From: Lewinellaceae bacterium
GTDB taxonomy: Bacteria > Bacteroidota > Bacteroidia > Chitinophagales > Saprospiraceae
Reading direction: 5' to 3'
NCBI GenBank assembly: GCA_016711435.1
Contig: JADJSY010000022.1
Location: 1-64,000, forward strand
Length of the DNA stretch: 64,000 bases
The translations under genes and the position numbers were made by a program. Below the pieces are notes generated by a model that was not told the origin of the DNA, did no database searches, and saw nothing but the letters and a program-made list of their open reading frames with translations. Below, in pieces: positions 1-9,443 of the stretch. Position 1 is the first letter of the stretch. Every line of letters starts with the position of its first letter.

Positions 1-11
1 GGCGTACCGCA

Positions 12-3000
12 TCAGTCGAATTTAACAGACCTCGTCGCAGTCGCGGTACCGGCGGCATTGGTCACCGTAATATCCGTGCGATTGTCGCCTTTGCGCAGTA
101 TAGCCACCCACACCACTTTACCGGTGGAGGGTGTAAATGTGAAGTCGGTCAGCGGCACATCGTTTATTTTAATACTGATTTGCTCCTTCTGGTCGATATG
201 GCGCACATTCGCCACCACGGAGCTGCGCCCTTCGTTCGGGTTGAAAGGACTGACGGTGGGTTGCGAGGCTGATTCGATGCTTACTTCGGGTTTGGAGACG
301 GTCGGCGCCGGGGGACTTGTAAGTAATATCTGATTGTGCGTTGGCAGTTCCACTTTTATTCTTCGCTTCCAGTTGTATCGTATTTTTACCTTCTTTCAGG
401 CTCAGGTTAGCCGTAATCGACCCACTGCGCGCACTGAACTCAAAATTTCTGATATCCTGTCCGTTGACCCTCAACTTGATCTGTGATTTGTCGCTTATAT
501 TTTTTGACGTTGCCTGGAGGTTGAACTGGGCTGCGGTCACTGTTCCACCCGGACTTTTTGGAGCGATAAACGCCAGTTCAGGTTTCGGTTCCGCCACCGG
601 CCCCTGAATGACCGGCAAATCGTATCGAATACCGGCAGATGCTTCCGCTTTCCCATCCGGCGTCGAGGCTTTCACAACGAAAGTATTGGCGCCGGGTTTC
701 AGGAGCACATTGGCGGAAAGGTTACCGCCCCTGTCGAGGGAAAAATTGGTTACCGCAGATCCGTTCAGCAAAACCTCTACATTTTTATCGCTAAAAACGT
801 GTTCCACTTTGGCGGCCAGGTTGAATTCGGGTTTGTTGGTAGCGCCTCTTTGGCCCTGCGGATTCGTGATCGTAACCACGGGCGGCTTGGCCTTTACAAA
901 TCGAACTGCAACGGTGGCCTCATCCGAACCGCCGGTGGTGCGCGCAACCACGCGCAGGTTGTTGTTTCCTTCCACAAAAGTTACTTTGGCGCTTATCAGT
1001 TTGCGCTTGGGATCGAAGCTAAAGGGTACGCTCGCTCCGTTCAGAAAAACCGTCACTTCACTATTGTTGTTTACATTGACCAGGGCGGCAGTCAGCTCTC
1101 CTTTTTCAACACGGGTTTCAGAATTATTGGCCGGCGCCGTGATAGTCACTTTGGGCGCTTTTGGGGCGGCATACAACAGTTTGACAGAGGCATTGTCGCT
1201 GCCGGCGCTGTTTCTTACCGTTATGGCCACGGTATTTTCACCTTCCTGTAGCAACAAATCTGCACTGATTGCGCCATTATTCTGGTCAAAATTAAAAGGT
1301 ATCGTACGGCGATTGAGTTCAAGCGTGATGTCGTTGCGGGAACTGACGTACTGCGTAGTCGCACGCAACTGGGCAGTGATCTGTGTAAAACCGGCGCCGT
1401 CGCGGGGGTCGGTGATCGTCACATCCGGCTTTTGAACCACCACGTTTTTAATAACAGTAGCCGAAGCCTCGCCTTCTCCGTTTCGATTGCGCGCCCGGAT
1501 CGTGATGCTGTTGGAGCCGTTTAGCAAGTTCAGATCGGCGGATAATTGACGGGTACGCGGGTCAAAAGCCACATTCCGCAGTACATTTCCATTTACATAA
1601 ACGGTAACATCTTCCCGGTTGTCAACCTGTTCAACGGTTGCTTTCAGGTTGTAAACGGGTTGCGTGGTGCTTTCCGAGTTGCTGCGCGGCTGGGTAATGC
1701 GCACGACCGGGCGCTGACCTGCCGGGGGCGTTGTCGGGGTTGTCGGCGGCGGCGTATAGCGCTGATAAATCACTTCTATTTCATCAGAAGCGCGGCCGCC
1801 GGGCGTGTTGGCTTCTACCCGGATGCTGTTGCGGCCTTCGCGCAGCCGCACATTGGCTTCCAAGCCCTCTGCCAGCGTGAACCGCTCGTCGGCGCCGTTG
1901 ACCAGCAAGCGAAGTTCGCGGCGCTCGGATACATACCTCAATTGGGCGATCAGGTTGATGTTGTCGCGCTCGGTGGTGTAGGGCGAGCGCGACGGCGCCA
2001 CGATGCGCACCTCCGGCCTGCCCGCTGTCGGGACGGACGGCGGTGGGGCGGCGGCGGTGTTACAGGCGAGGACGGCGGCGGCGTTGGGGTGAGCGGTTCC
2101 CTCAAAACAATAATCACCGTTTTCATCGCGGCCTGCCGGGTTGGAGGCCACAATGCGGGCTTCGTTGCGGCCGGGACGCAGGCGCAGGTCCGCCAAAAGC
2201 CGACCGTTATTGAAGGTAAAGGGCTGATTACTGCCATTCAGGTAACATTCCACATCGCTGTACGCGTGTACATTGTGAATCCTGGCCCGCAGGCTTTCAT
2301 TGGGATAACTCGTCACGTACGGATTGGATCCGGGGTTGATAATTTCAATACGGGGCGCGGCCACGCGGCGTTCGCGGCGGGTAATGTCCCAGCGCAAATG
2401 CAGGTTGGTATAGTGCTGCCAGTCATTGCCGCCGGTAGCGGTGTTGTTATCGGTCCAGCGCTCGCCGTCCAGGATCATCGGTGCAGCTGAACGTGATCTT
2501 GTGGCCGATGCCGACGACAAAACGGGGCGACACCTGGTAGCCCAGTTCAAATCCCGCTCCGGGCATTATGCCCGCTTTCAGCGATTGCTCCGTGAAGCCG
2601 TCGGCCAGGCTCTCGAATTTGCCGTCGCGTATATCTTTCAGATCGGCCAGCACGATATTTTTTGAATTTTCGCTGCTGATTGTCAGATAGTTATATATTT
2701 GATCATTTGCCAACTGGTCGGTGCGGGTGCGGTAAAATCCAGCCCTACTCCACCAAAAAGAGCGAATACAATACCCGTGCGTTCGCGCAGGCGGTTGAAC
2801 GTCAACACGCCTTCGAGGCCCAGTTCCCCCATCGAGTGGCGGTAATTATGGTACACAAAAGAGGAGTCGTTGGGCGCCGATTTGTCCAATATATAATTCA
2901 GCGAAGAAACGTAGTTGCCATTCAGTGCCTCGTTTCTTTGCAAACCGAAAGAACGAACGGCATCGGCGCCGTAGCTGCGCGTAAACAGTCCACGCCCCCG

Positions 3001-3240
3001 CAGATCGAAAGAAAACATGCCGCCCGGCCGATACAAAAGGTTCTTACCCAGCGTCAAACCTGCGCCCCAGCCATTGAACTGCGTGCGGACGTCCGAACTT
3101 TGGTAAGCCAGGCCGCCATCGATACCGAAAGTCCACCAGCCGCGATCGCGGGTCGGAAAGTGGGAGCCTGTTTGCTGGGCGAACAGTTGGGCGGCACAAA
3201 GGGCCAGGAACAGTAAGAGGGCAATTCGTTTCATATTCAT
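12..3240 (-). CDS. Outer-membrane beta-barrel protein with about eight C-terminal Ig-like repeats (frameshifted)
   Basis: Read right to left this is one gene of about 1070 residues broken by indels. It opens with a signal peptide (MNMKRIALLLFLAL..AQQ) and about 270 residues of alternating beta-strand sequence resembling an outer-membrane barrel. About eight repeats of 90-100 residues follow, each with a P-x-V-x-I-x-x-P start, a central V-x-L-N-G and an L-x-x-G-x-N end, as in bacterial Ig-like folds. Frame changes are needed near 2740 (T run), 2475, 2126 (A run), 2045 and 312 (C run, where SPGAD should read SPPAPT). The 2126 and 2045 shifts compensate each other and restore a Pro/Thr-rich linker. 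The last repeat ends with a stop at 12-14, but a further shift beyond the edge cannot be excluded. I infer a cell-surface or periplasm-spanning structural protein; no enzyme motif is visible. Either of two adjacent ATGs (3240 or 3234) could be the start. Confidence 0.7.
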
Positions 3241-3289
3241 ACGTATGCGAAAAATCTTGGTGGTGATCGAAAAAGGGCATTTTCACTCA

Positions 3290-3322
3290 AGTCAGGCGGT
3301 GACTCGAAGTCACCGCCTGACT
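3290..3322. repeat. Perfect triloop palindrome, copy 1 of the GGTGACT family
   Basis: A 15-bp perfect stem (AGTCAGGCGGTGACT) closes on a 3-base loop CGA. The inner half GGTGACT/AGTCACC is shared with the palindromes at 39143-39175 and 46179-46221, while the outer half of the stem differs but stays paired. It lies in the 3241-3747 spacer between two divergent genes. Confidence 0.85.
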
Positions 3323-3423
3323 AAACAGCAACAAGGTTCGGCATTTCAAATGGATTTTGAAAATGGAAAAAGAGGTTTACATATAACGATTTTAACAATT
3401 CATGGCCCATTATGCGCATTATT

Positions 3424-3546
3424 ATACTTCACGCCACTAGGTTTTGTGCATTTGATTTGGCGACGTTTACTAAACTTTATAAGTTTAGTAAACGTGTCCT
3501 CGACTTAGCCCATGCACAAAACCTGGCAGCGCGAGGTATGAAGTGA
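3424..3546. repeat. Imperfect long inverted repeat in the intergenic spacer
   Basis: The core ACGTTTACTAAACTT pairs with AAGTTTAGTAAACGT across a 3-base loop around 3479-3481. Outer segments also pair: AGGTTTTGTGCAT with ATGCACAAAACCT, and TACTTCA with TGAAGT(A). The whole could fold into a hairpin of about 120 nt. No reading frame fits it. Confidence 0.7.
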
Positions 3547-3572
3547 AAACAAATGCCAATAACATCTCTGCA

Positions 3573-3590
3573 AAAATTCGGGATGACGCA
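3573..3590 (+). repeat. Single copy of the AAAATTCGGGATGA terminus motif
   Basis: AAAATTCGGGATGACGCA matches the element end seen at 5406-5427 and at both ends of the 50586-50788 element. Here it is alone, so it may be a relic. Confidence 0.5.
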
Positions 3591-3706
3591 CACTTCCCGC
3601 TCGTTTAACTTTTGTTTAAGATGGTTAAGAGAATGACTCTGCACTGATAATTTTAACGGAAGTTTGTCACTTTTACCACTACACTTCTAAATTGGCAAAG
3701 TAGCGC

Positions 3707-3714
3707 TACCTTTG
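3707..3714 (+). promoter_or_regulatory. Bacteroidota -7 box (TACCTTTG) of the aldehyde dehydrogenase gene
   Basis: TACCTTTG matches the Bacteroidota sigma-70 -7 consensus TAnnTTTG and sits 33 bp before the ATG at 3748. No clear -33 TTTG is visible at the usual 19-21 bp spacing. Confidence 0.55.
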
Positions 3715-3747
3715 CGCCGCTTTTTAACGGCCAAAAGTCTTAAACAA

Positions 3748-5281
3748 ATGCAACCGAAAGAATTTCTGAAAAAACTTGGTCTCAAAACCAAAAACGCAGG
3801 CGCCTGGACGGGGCTTGATTCCGTACCCGGCAGCCGCCGTTATATCGACTCTTATTCGCCTGTAGACGGCGAGTTTATCGGATCGGTCGGCATCACCACC
3901 CGCGAACAATACGATACAGTCATCGCTTCCGCTGAGTCTGCTTTCCAGACCTGGCGCGAAATGCCGGCGCCCAAACGCGGAGAAATCGTGCGCCAGTTTG
4001 GCGATGTACTGCGCCAGTACAAAGACCCGCTGGGTCGTCTGGTGAGTTATGAAATGGGCAAAAGCCTCCAGGAAGGCTGGGGCGAAGTACAGGAAATGAT
4101 CGACATCTGCGACTTTGCGGTAGGTCTTTCCCGCCAGTTGTACGGCCTCACCATGCACTCCGAACGCCCCGGTCACCGCATGTACGAGCAGTGGCACCCG
4201 CTGGGTATCGTGGGCATCATTTCGGCTTTCAATTTCCCGGTAGCCGTATGGTCGTGGAACGCCTGCATCGCCTGGGTTTGCGGCGATGTCTGTGTGTGGA
4301 AAGCCTCTGAAAAAACGCCGCTTTGCTCCGTTGCCTGCCAGATTTTATTCCAGAAAGTATTGAAAGCCAATAATTTACCGGAAGGAATCAGTTGTATCAT
4401 CAATGGCGACTATAAAGTTGGGGAATACATGACGAAAGACGCCCGGGTTCCTTTGCTGAGCGCTACTGGCAGTACGCGCATGGGTCGTATCGTCGGTCAG
4501 GCTGTTGCGGGCCGTTTCGGTCGCAGCATCCTCGAACTGGGCGGCAACAACGCCATCATCATCACGCCTTCCGCTGATATGAAAATGGTGCTGACCGGCG
4601 CCGTGTTCGGAGCGGTAGGCACAGCAGGACAGCGCTGCACCAGCACCCGCCGCCTGATTATCCATGAGAGCGTGTACGAACAGGTGAAAACTACATTGGC
4701 CAAAGCCTATCCGCAATTGCGCATCGGCGATCCGCTCGATCCGAACAACCATGTCGGCCCGCTGATCGACAAACAAGCCGTTGAAAAATTATCTCCACAG
4801 CATCGGCGAGATCAAAAAATCAAAAGGCAAGTTCGTGGTAGAAGGCGGAGTGCTGGAAGGCCCCGGCTATGAAAGCGGCTGTTATGTGAAACCTTGTATC
4901 GCCGAAGTGGAAAACCACTGGGACATTGTGCAGCACGAAACATTCGCGCCCATTCTGTACCTGATCAAATACAAAACGATCGATGAAGCCCTGGCGCTGC
5001 AAAACGGCGTCCCGCAAGGACTTTCGTCGGCTATTATGACCACCAACCTGCGCGAAGCGGAGCGTTTCCTCTCCGTAGCCGGTTCGGATTGCGGTATCGC
5101 TAATGTCAACATCGGTACTTCCGGCGCTGAAATCGGCGGCGCTTTCGGTGGCGAAAAAGAAACCGGCGGCGGTCGCGAATCCGGTTCGGATGCCTGGAAA
5201 GCCTATATGCGCCGGCAAACGAATACGATCAATTATTCCGAGCAACTGCCGCTGGCACAGGGGATTAAGTTTGATTTTTAG
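3748..5281 (+). CDS. ALDH7-family aldehyde dehydrogenase (piperideine-6-carboxylate / aminoadipate semialdehyde dehydrogenase-like), one frameshift
   Basis: An NAD(P)-dependent aldehyde dehydrogenase of about 510 residues. The ATG at 3748 begins MQPKEFLKKLG and follows a good promoter; the frame upstream of it lacks support. Landmarks include SAFNFPVAVW, LELGGNNAIII with the general-base Glu, and TAGQRCTSTRRL with the catalytic Cys. LELGGNNA and GQRCTSTRR are characteristic of the antiquitin/ALDH7 group, which oxidises alpha-aminoadipic semialdehyde in lysine catabolism. The frame breaks near 4785 at GTTGAAAAATTAT: one more A gives VEKNYLHSIGEI and continues to the stop with EIGGAFGGEKETGGGRESGSD. 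Substrate assignment is from family resemblance only. The gene appears monocistronic. Confidence 0.88.
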
Positions 5282-5294
5282 TCACTGAGTAATT

Positions 5295-5435
5295 GGTTAG
5301 CAAACTGATGGGTGCATCAGCAAAATAGGGTTAAGAGTACTCTAGCTGTTTCGTGTTCGGTGTTGCAGGCACAAAGATTTGACTGCTTCGCAGTCTTTTC
5401 GCGCCAAAATTCGGGATGACTCATGTTTGCTAACC
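5295..5435. repeat. IR-bounded element with internal palindrome between convergent genes
   Basis: GGTTAGCAAAC at 5295-5305 is the exact reverse complement of GTTTGCTAACC at 5425-5435. Inside lie the palindrome GACTGCTTCGCAGTC (about 5380-5394), which recurs as GACTGCGAAGCAGTC at 20529-20543, and the terminus motif AAAATTCGGGATGACTCATG at 5406. The right arm overlaps the pxpA stop codon. The element may terminate both convergent transcripts. Confidence 0.65.
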
Positions 5436-6164
5436 AGTTGCAATATTATTTGCTTTCAGCGCCTCCACAATCCGCCTCGCGAAATCCAGCGCATGGGCGC
5501 CGTCGCCGTGAATACAAATGGTCTCCGCTTTTACGGGGATGGCCTGGCCTCCGGCCATGACGGTTTGTTGCATCACCATTTGTAATACCTGGGCCACCAC
5601 TTTCTCCTCGTCGAGCAACAGTGCGTGGCTCGCCGTTCTGGGTGTTAAAGAGCCGTCCGGTTCGTAGCTGCGGTCGGCAAACACCTCGGAGCAGGTTTTC
5701 AGGTGCATGGATTTGGCCATAGCGATCAGTGCGCTGCCGCTTTGCGCATACACGACCAGCGAGGCGTCCGTTTCGAGAATGGCTTCACAGATGGCGGCGG
5801 CCAGGATGTTGTCTTTCGAGGCCATGTTGTACAAGGCGCCGTGCGGTTTCACATGGTGCAGGCGAGCCTTGTTTTTTACAACCAGTCCGGCTAGTATTTC
5901 GATCTGGGTTTTGACCATGTCGCGTACTTCGCCGGGAGGTAAATGCATATTAGTCCGGCCAAAGTTTTCCTTATCCGGGAACGAAGGGTGTGCGCCTATT
6001 TTAACCCGGTGCTGCAGGGCCAGCTCGATCGTTTGCTGCATGGTGCGTTCATCGCCCGCATGATAGCCGCAGGCAATGTTGGCCGAAGAGATCAAAGGCA
6101 TCAGGAGCGCATCATTGGGCATGCCCTCCCCCATATCGCAATTAAGATCAACTGAATAATGCAT
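5430..6164 (-). CDS. pxpA: 5-oxoprolinase subunit A (LamB/YcsF family)
   Basis: A 244-residue protein of normal family length. PxpA works with PxpB and PxpC in ATP-dependent opening of 5-oxoproline to glutamate in the cytoplasm. The N-terminus DLNCDMGEG, the ANIACGYHAGD segment, GAHPSFPD and VKPHGALYN are hallmark LamB/YcsF motifs, with the Asp and His residues that line the active site. It is the second gene of a two-gene minus-strand operon: its start overlaps the end of the fused pxpB-pxpC gene by 17 bp, which implies translational coupling. Its stop codon lies in the right arm of an inverted repeat. Confidence 0.93.
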   Translation of the reverse strand: MHYSVDLNCDMGEGMPNDALLMPLISSANIACGYHAGDERTMQQTIELALQHRVKIGAHPSFPDKENFGRTNMHLPPGEVRDMVKTQIEILAGLVVKNKARLHHVKPHGALYNMASKDNILAAAICEAILETDASLVVYAQSGSALIAMAKSMHLKTCSEVFADRSYEPDGSLTPRTASHALLLDEEKVVAQVLQMVMQQTVMAGGQAIPVKAETICIHGDGAHALDFARRIVEALKANNIATG

Positions 6165-7797
6165 GGATCATTTGCTGTTGTTGGATGTACAAGGTTTCTG
6201 CTTCGGCAAAAGAAATGCTTTTAAATGAAATGGTTTCGCCGGGGATCAATTGTGCTGCCAGTGGCAGATCGACTGCGGCGACCTGCCCTACCCTGGGGTA
6301 GCCGCCGGTGGTCTGGCAATCGCTCATCAACAGGATGAGTTGCCCATTGGGCGTTAATTGTATGGTTCCTTTTGTTACCGCAGTGGAGAGCATTTCATCC
6401 GTGTTGTTCAGCGATAAAGGTTCCGCCTGCAAATGATAACCCATCCGGTCGCAGCGGTTGCTGAGTACAAACGGCTGGGAATAGAATTGCCTGCTGCTTT
6501 CCGTAGTCATCCGCTGGTATTCCGGCCCCTGGCAAACCCGTATAATTTTAGGCCCGTCAATGGTGGGAAGGGTGTAATTACCCGCTTTTTTTGTTGTTTC
6601 GGTACAAAAATCCCTATCAAACCACAATCCCGCGTCCTTCTTCAAGGGTGATCCGATGCCGACGATCGGACTCATACTTTTGCTGCCCATCACCAGTTCC
6701 GAAGCAAAACCGCCGCGTACCGCAAGGTAGGTCCGGAGGCCCGGCGGGGCAAATTTAATTTCCAGCAGGTCGTTTTTGTACACGGTATGCTGCCGGCAGG
6801 AGTCGACCTTTTCCCCGTTGATGAATGCCGCGCCGCCGCCGGTCATTGCGATGTCAGTCTCTTTGTTAAACTGTACAAGCAGGCCGCCCATGGTACATTC
6901 AATGGTCGCTGCGTTGGGTGCGTTGCCCACCAGCGCATTGGCTACGTGGTGCGCAACGGGATCCATTGCGCCGCCGACTTGGACGCCATAAGCGCGCCAT
7001 CCCGGCCTGCCGTTATCCTGAATAGTGGAATAAATGCCTGCTTTGAGTAGCACAGCATCTGCCATTCCGGCTCTTTGTACGGGTGGAGGCGCTTCCTTTT
7101 CCGCGTTTTGAATCTGGTAAAAAGTTTCTTTAGAAATAGCGTAAAATTGAACCGTATCTCCTGATTTCAGCAAAAAAGGGTTCGTTTTCGCCAGGTCGAA
7201 CAAGTTACAGGGCGTTCGGCCGATGATCTGCCAGCCGCCGGGGGAAGGAAGCGGGTAGATGCCGGTTTGATGTCCGGCAATACCAACCGATCCTGCTTCC
7301 ACGAGGGCACGGGGCGTCGGTTTGCGGGGCGTGGCAATCGCGTCATCTAAGGCGCCTAAATAGGCAAAACCTGGTAAAAAACCCATCATATACACCTTGT
7401 ATTCCTTCTGCTGGTGCAGCGCGATCAGGGTCTCTTTGGAAATGCCCCGGGCGGCAGCGACCGTATCGAGGTCATATCCGAATACTTCGTCGTAGCAGAC
7501 GGGAATGGATACCACATTATTTGAGGGCGATAATATGTCTGTTTCCAAGCCTATCAATTTTTCAACATGCTTTTTTACCCATAAAAACGGTTGTGCCTGC
7601 GCGGTGGCGATTAATTCCGGCTGGTAGAAAATCGTCAGCGAGGCATACGCCGGAACGGTTTCCAGAAATCCTTCAAACGGGTTTTGCCGGATTAAATCAT
7701 CCAGGTGCTGGACTTGCCGGTGCACGTTTTCATCCATACGATGGCCCCATTCGATCGTAATGGCTGTTTCGGAAAGCGGGAAAATTTGCGGATGCAT
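6148..7797 (-). CDS. pxpBC: Fused 5-oxoprolinase subunits B and C (KipI-KipA fusion)
   Basis: About 549 residues from the ATG at 7797 (MHPQIFPLSE). An in-frame upstream start would add 13 unsupported residues. The first 230 residues are PxpB/KipI-like, with GFLPGFAYLGALD and the GHQTGIYPLPSPGGWQIIGRT segment. After a linker of about 25 residues the PxpC/KipA (biotin-dependent carboxylase-like) half starts at AGIYSTIQDNGRPGW and carries GGAMDPVAHHVAN and MSDCQTTGGYPRVG. In many bacteria these are separate genes, so this is a natural fusion. With the overlapping pxpA downstream it supplies a complete 5-oxoprolinase. The 7798-7928 spacer to the next gene is very AT-rich and presumably holds the promoter. 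Confidence 0.93.
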   Translation of the reverse strand: MHPQIFPLSETAITIEWGHRMDENVHRQVQHLDDLIRQNPFEGFLETVPAYASLTIFYQPELIATAQAQPFLWVKKHVEKLIGLETDILSPSNNVVSIPVCYDEVFGYDLDTVAAARGISKETLIALHQQKEYKVYMMGFLPGFAYLGALDDAIATPRKPTPRALVEAGSVGIAGHQTGIYPLPSPGGWQIIGRTPCNLFDLAKTNPFLLKSGDTVQFYAISKETFYQIQNAEKEAPPPVQRAGMADAVLLKAGIYSTIQDNGRPGWRAYGVQVGGAMDPVAHHVANALVGNAPNAATIECTMGGLLVQFNKETDIAMTGGGAAFINGEKVDSCRQHTVYKNDLLEIKFAPPGLRTYLAVRGGFASELVMGSKSMSPIVGIGSPLKKDAGLWFDRDFCTETTKKAGNYTLPTIDGPKIIRVCQGPEYQRMTTESSRQFYSQPFVLSNRCDRMGYHLQAEPLSLNNTDEMLSTAVTKGTIQLTPNGQLILLMSDCQTTGGYPRVGQVAAVDLPLAAQLIPGETISFKSISFAEAETLYIQQQQMIHALFS

Positions 7798-7928
7798 GAT
7801 TGGAGTGGAAGTAAGTAAAGGAGCAAGATAACACAACCTGGGTAAATTTTATCAACAAAATATTTTTTTATTTAGATAAAAATAAACTAATTGTTTTATT
7901 TTTACTGCTATAAAAAATTAGGTAAAAC

Positions 7929-8514
7929 ATGCAATTAACAGAACTTATTTCAGCGATTCAAACGACACACGCCTACACCCAACAATTTGCCATACAACAA
8001 GTGAATGTTGCACTGACTATTCGTAATTGGATAATCGGGTTTTACATTGTAGAATATGAGCAGCATGGGAGTGATAAAGCAATGTATGGGGATGGCGTTA
8101 TGAAAGAACTGGCGAAAAGACTGAAACATATTAAAGGTATTTCAGTACCTCAGTTATACCGTTTCAGAGAGTTTTATTTGTGTTATCCTCAAATATTCTC
8201 AACAGTGTTGAGAATATTGCAAAACATTAATTATCAAGGTGTAAATAGAAAAAAAACACAACCGGCCGTCATGCTGATGCCGGGCAAATGAATATGTACC
8301 TGAATTATTTTCAAAAAATGAAATAACTGAAAATGACAATCCTCCAGTGGGCATCATTTTATGCGCCGATAAAAACGACTCGCTGGTAGAATATGCCACG
8401 GCAGGCTTGCCACAGGAAATTTTTGTAAGCAAGTATTTGGTGCAGTTGCCGAGTGTGGAAGAATTGAAAAAATTGATAGAAAAAGACCGAAGTAGTTTAG
8501 ATTTAAAGAAGTAA
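7929..8514 (+). pseudogene. DUF1016/YhcG-type nuclease relic with its central part missing
   Basis: An open frame at 7929-8291 encodes a good DUF1016 N-terminal domain (TIRNWIIGFYIVEYEQHG, KRLKHIKGISVPQLYRFREFY). It degenerates after about 100 residues. From about 8288 another frame, with no start codon, encodes the family C-terminus (NPPVGIILCADKNDSLVEYA, FVSKYLVQLPS) to a TAA at 8512. The intact family has roughly 330-350 residues with a PD-(D/E)XK nuclease region between these two parts; that middle is absent. I infer an internal deletion of more than 100 codons, so this is a true pseudogene and not a simple read error. Such genes belong to the accessory gene pool. Confidence 0.85.
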
Positions 8515-8582
8515 GGGCGGCTTTCCTACGGATTACAAATAATTTTAGTTAAAACAAATCAGTTGCGGTTCTATTTGTTTGG

Positions 8583-8590
8583 TATCTTTA
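8583..8590 (+). promoter_or_regulatory. Probable -7 box (TATCTTTA) for the decarboxylase-like/FAD operon
   Basis: TATCTTTA is one base from TAnnTTTG and lies 46 bp before the ATG at 8637. A TTG at 8563-8565 is at a plausible -33 distance. Confidence 0.4.
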
Positions 8591-8636
8591 CCGCATTGAA
8601 AACAATCATCGGTCTTACTGTGTAAAGTGACGTTTT

Positions 8637-9362
8637 ATGTCTACCTCTTTCTATTCGGGCTATATCACGGGAAGCGTGGACGCATCCGTTGTTGTGGATT
8701 TTGCGGATGCCGCGCTACTGACACCTTTGCTGCCTGAAAACACAGAATTAGCCCCCGTGGAAGTAGCGCCGCCGGGTAAACACCCGATCTACTGGAGCTT
8801 CAACTTCCACCAGAAAAATGTCGGCACCCCCATTCCCGGTTTATTCCTGAATTACAGCGAGTTTGCATTTGTCATTCCCTCCGTTCGGATGATCGGCGGC
8901 AAAGGCGAACTATTCGGGTATCCGGTAGTGCTGTACCTCAACAGTTGGCTCGGCATTTTGGGAGGGCGGATCATCTGGCAACTCAATAAACGTCACGCAA
9001 CGTGCAAAGTCGAAGAAGACCTGCTGCGCAGAAGCCTGCGGATGGAGACGAGATTGACCGGCACGTTTGAAAACGACGGCTCTTCAGCGCCGGCGGCAGG
9101 GAATACCGCTTTTGAAAAAGTCAAACCCTGGCTCAATCAGCCTTTACTCACCGTCGGATGGCTTGGATACCGGCAATCGGAATTTATCATGGACTTTCAA
9201 AACGCCCTCATCCAGCCACAACAGGGGGAAATAACCACGCAGCACCTTTTACCGGGATTCAGCGAGCAGCGTATCCCTTTCCAAAGCTTGCGGGATGATT
9301 ATACCGGCGGATTCAGTTTTCAGGTTCCCTGGAAATTAATGCTGCCCAAACGAATCGGATAA
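8637..9362 (+). CDS. Acetoacetate decarboxylase-like protein
   Basis: A 241-residue soluble protein whose length and central fold segment (GGKGELFGYPVVLYLNSW) match the acetoacetate decarboxylase superfamily. In true decarboxylases the corresponding stretch reads like GYPKK and supplies the Schiff-base lysine; here both lysines are replaced by Val-Val. I infer it is not a classical acetoacetate decarboxylase and may act as a cyclase/aldolase-like or binding member. It is the first gene of a three-gene operon, 81 bp upstream of a large FAD oxidoreductase, so a shared lipid, ketone or pigment pathway is likely. Function is unassigned beyond the superfamily. Confidence 0.7.
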   Translation: MSTSFYSGYITGSVDASVVVDFADAALLTPLLPENTELAPVEVAPPGKHPIYWSFNFHQKNVGTPIPGLFLNYSEFAFVIPSVRMIGGKGELFGYPVVLYLNSWLGILGGRIIWQLNKRHATCKVEEDLLRRSLRMETRLTGTFENDGSSAPAAGNTAFEKVKPWLNQPLLTVGWLGYRQSEFIMDFQNALIQPQQGEITTQHLLPGFSEQRIPFQSLRDDYTGGFSFQVPWKLMLPKRIG

Positions 9363-9443
9363 CAACACGCTTCCATAATCCGAAACCGCTTTCAGTTATA
9401 TCAAATACCATCGGCAAAATAACCAAAAGCAATCATTACAATT

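Noticed and set aside
1546..2490. 314-codon plus-strand frame across the barrel/Ig-repeat gene
   Set aside because: Opposite-strand shadow; the minus strand carries the repeat protein with consistent eightfold periodicity.
7929..8291. Intact small antitoxin or regulator
   Set aside because: The sequence is the N-terminal domain of DUF1016 and the matching C-terminus lies just downstream without a start, so it is a deletion relic.
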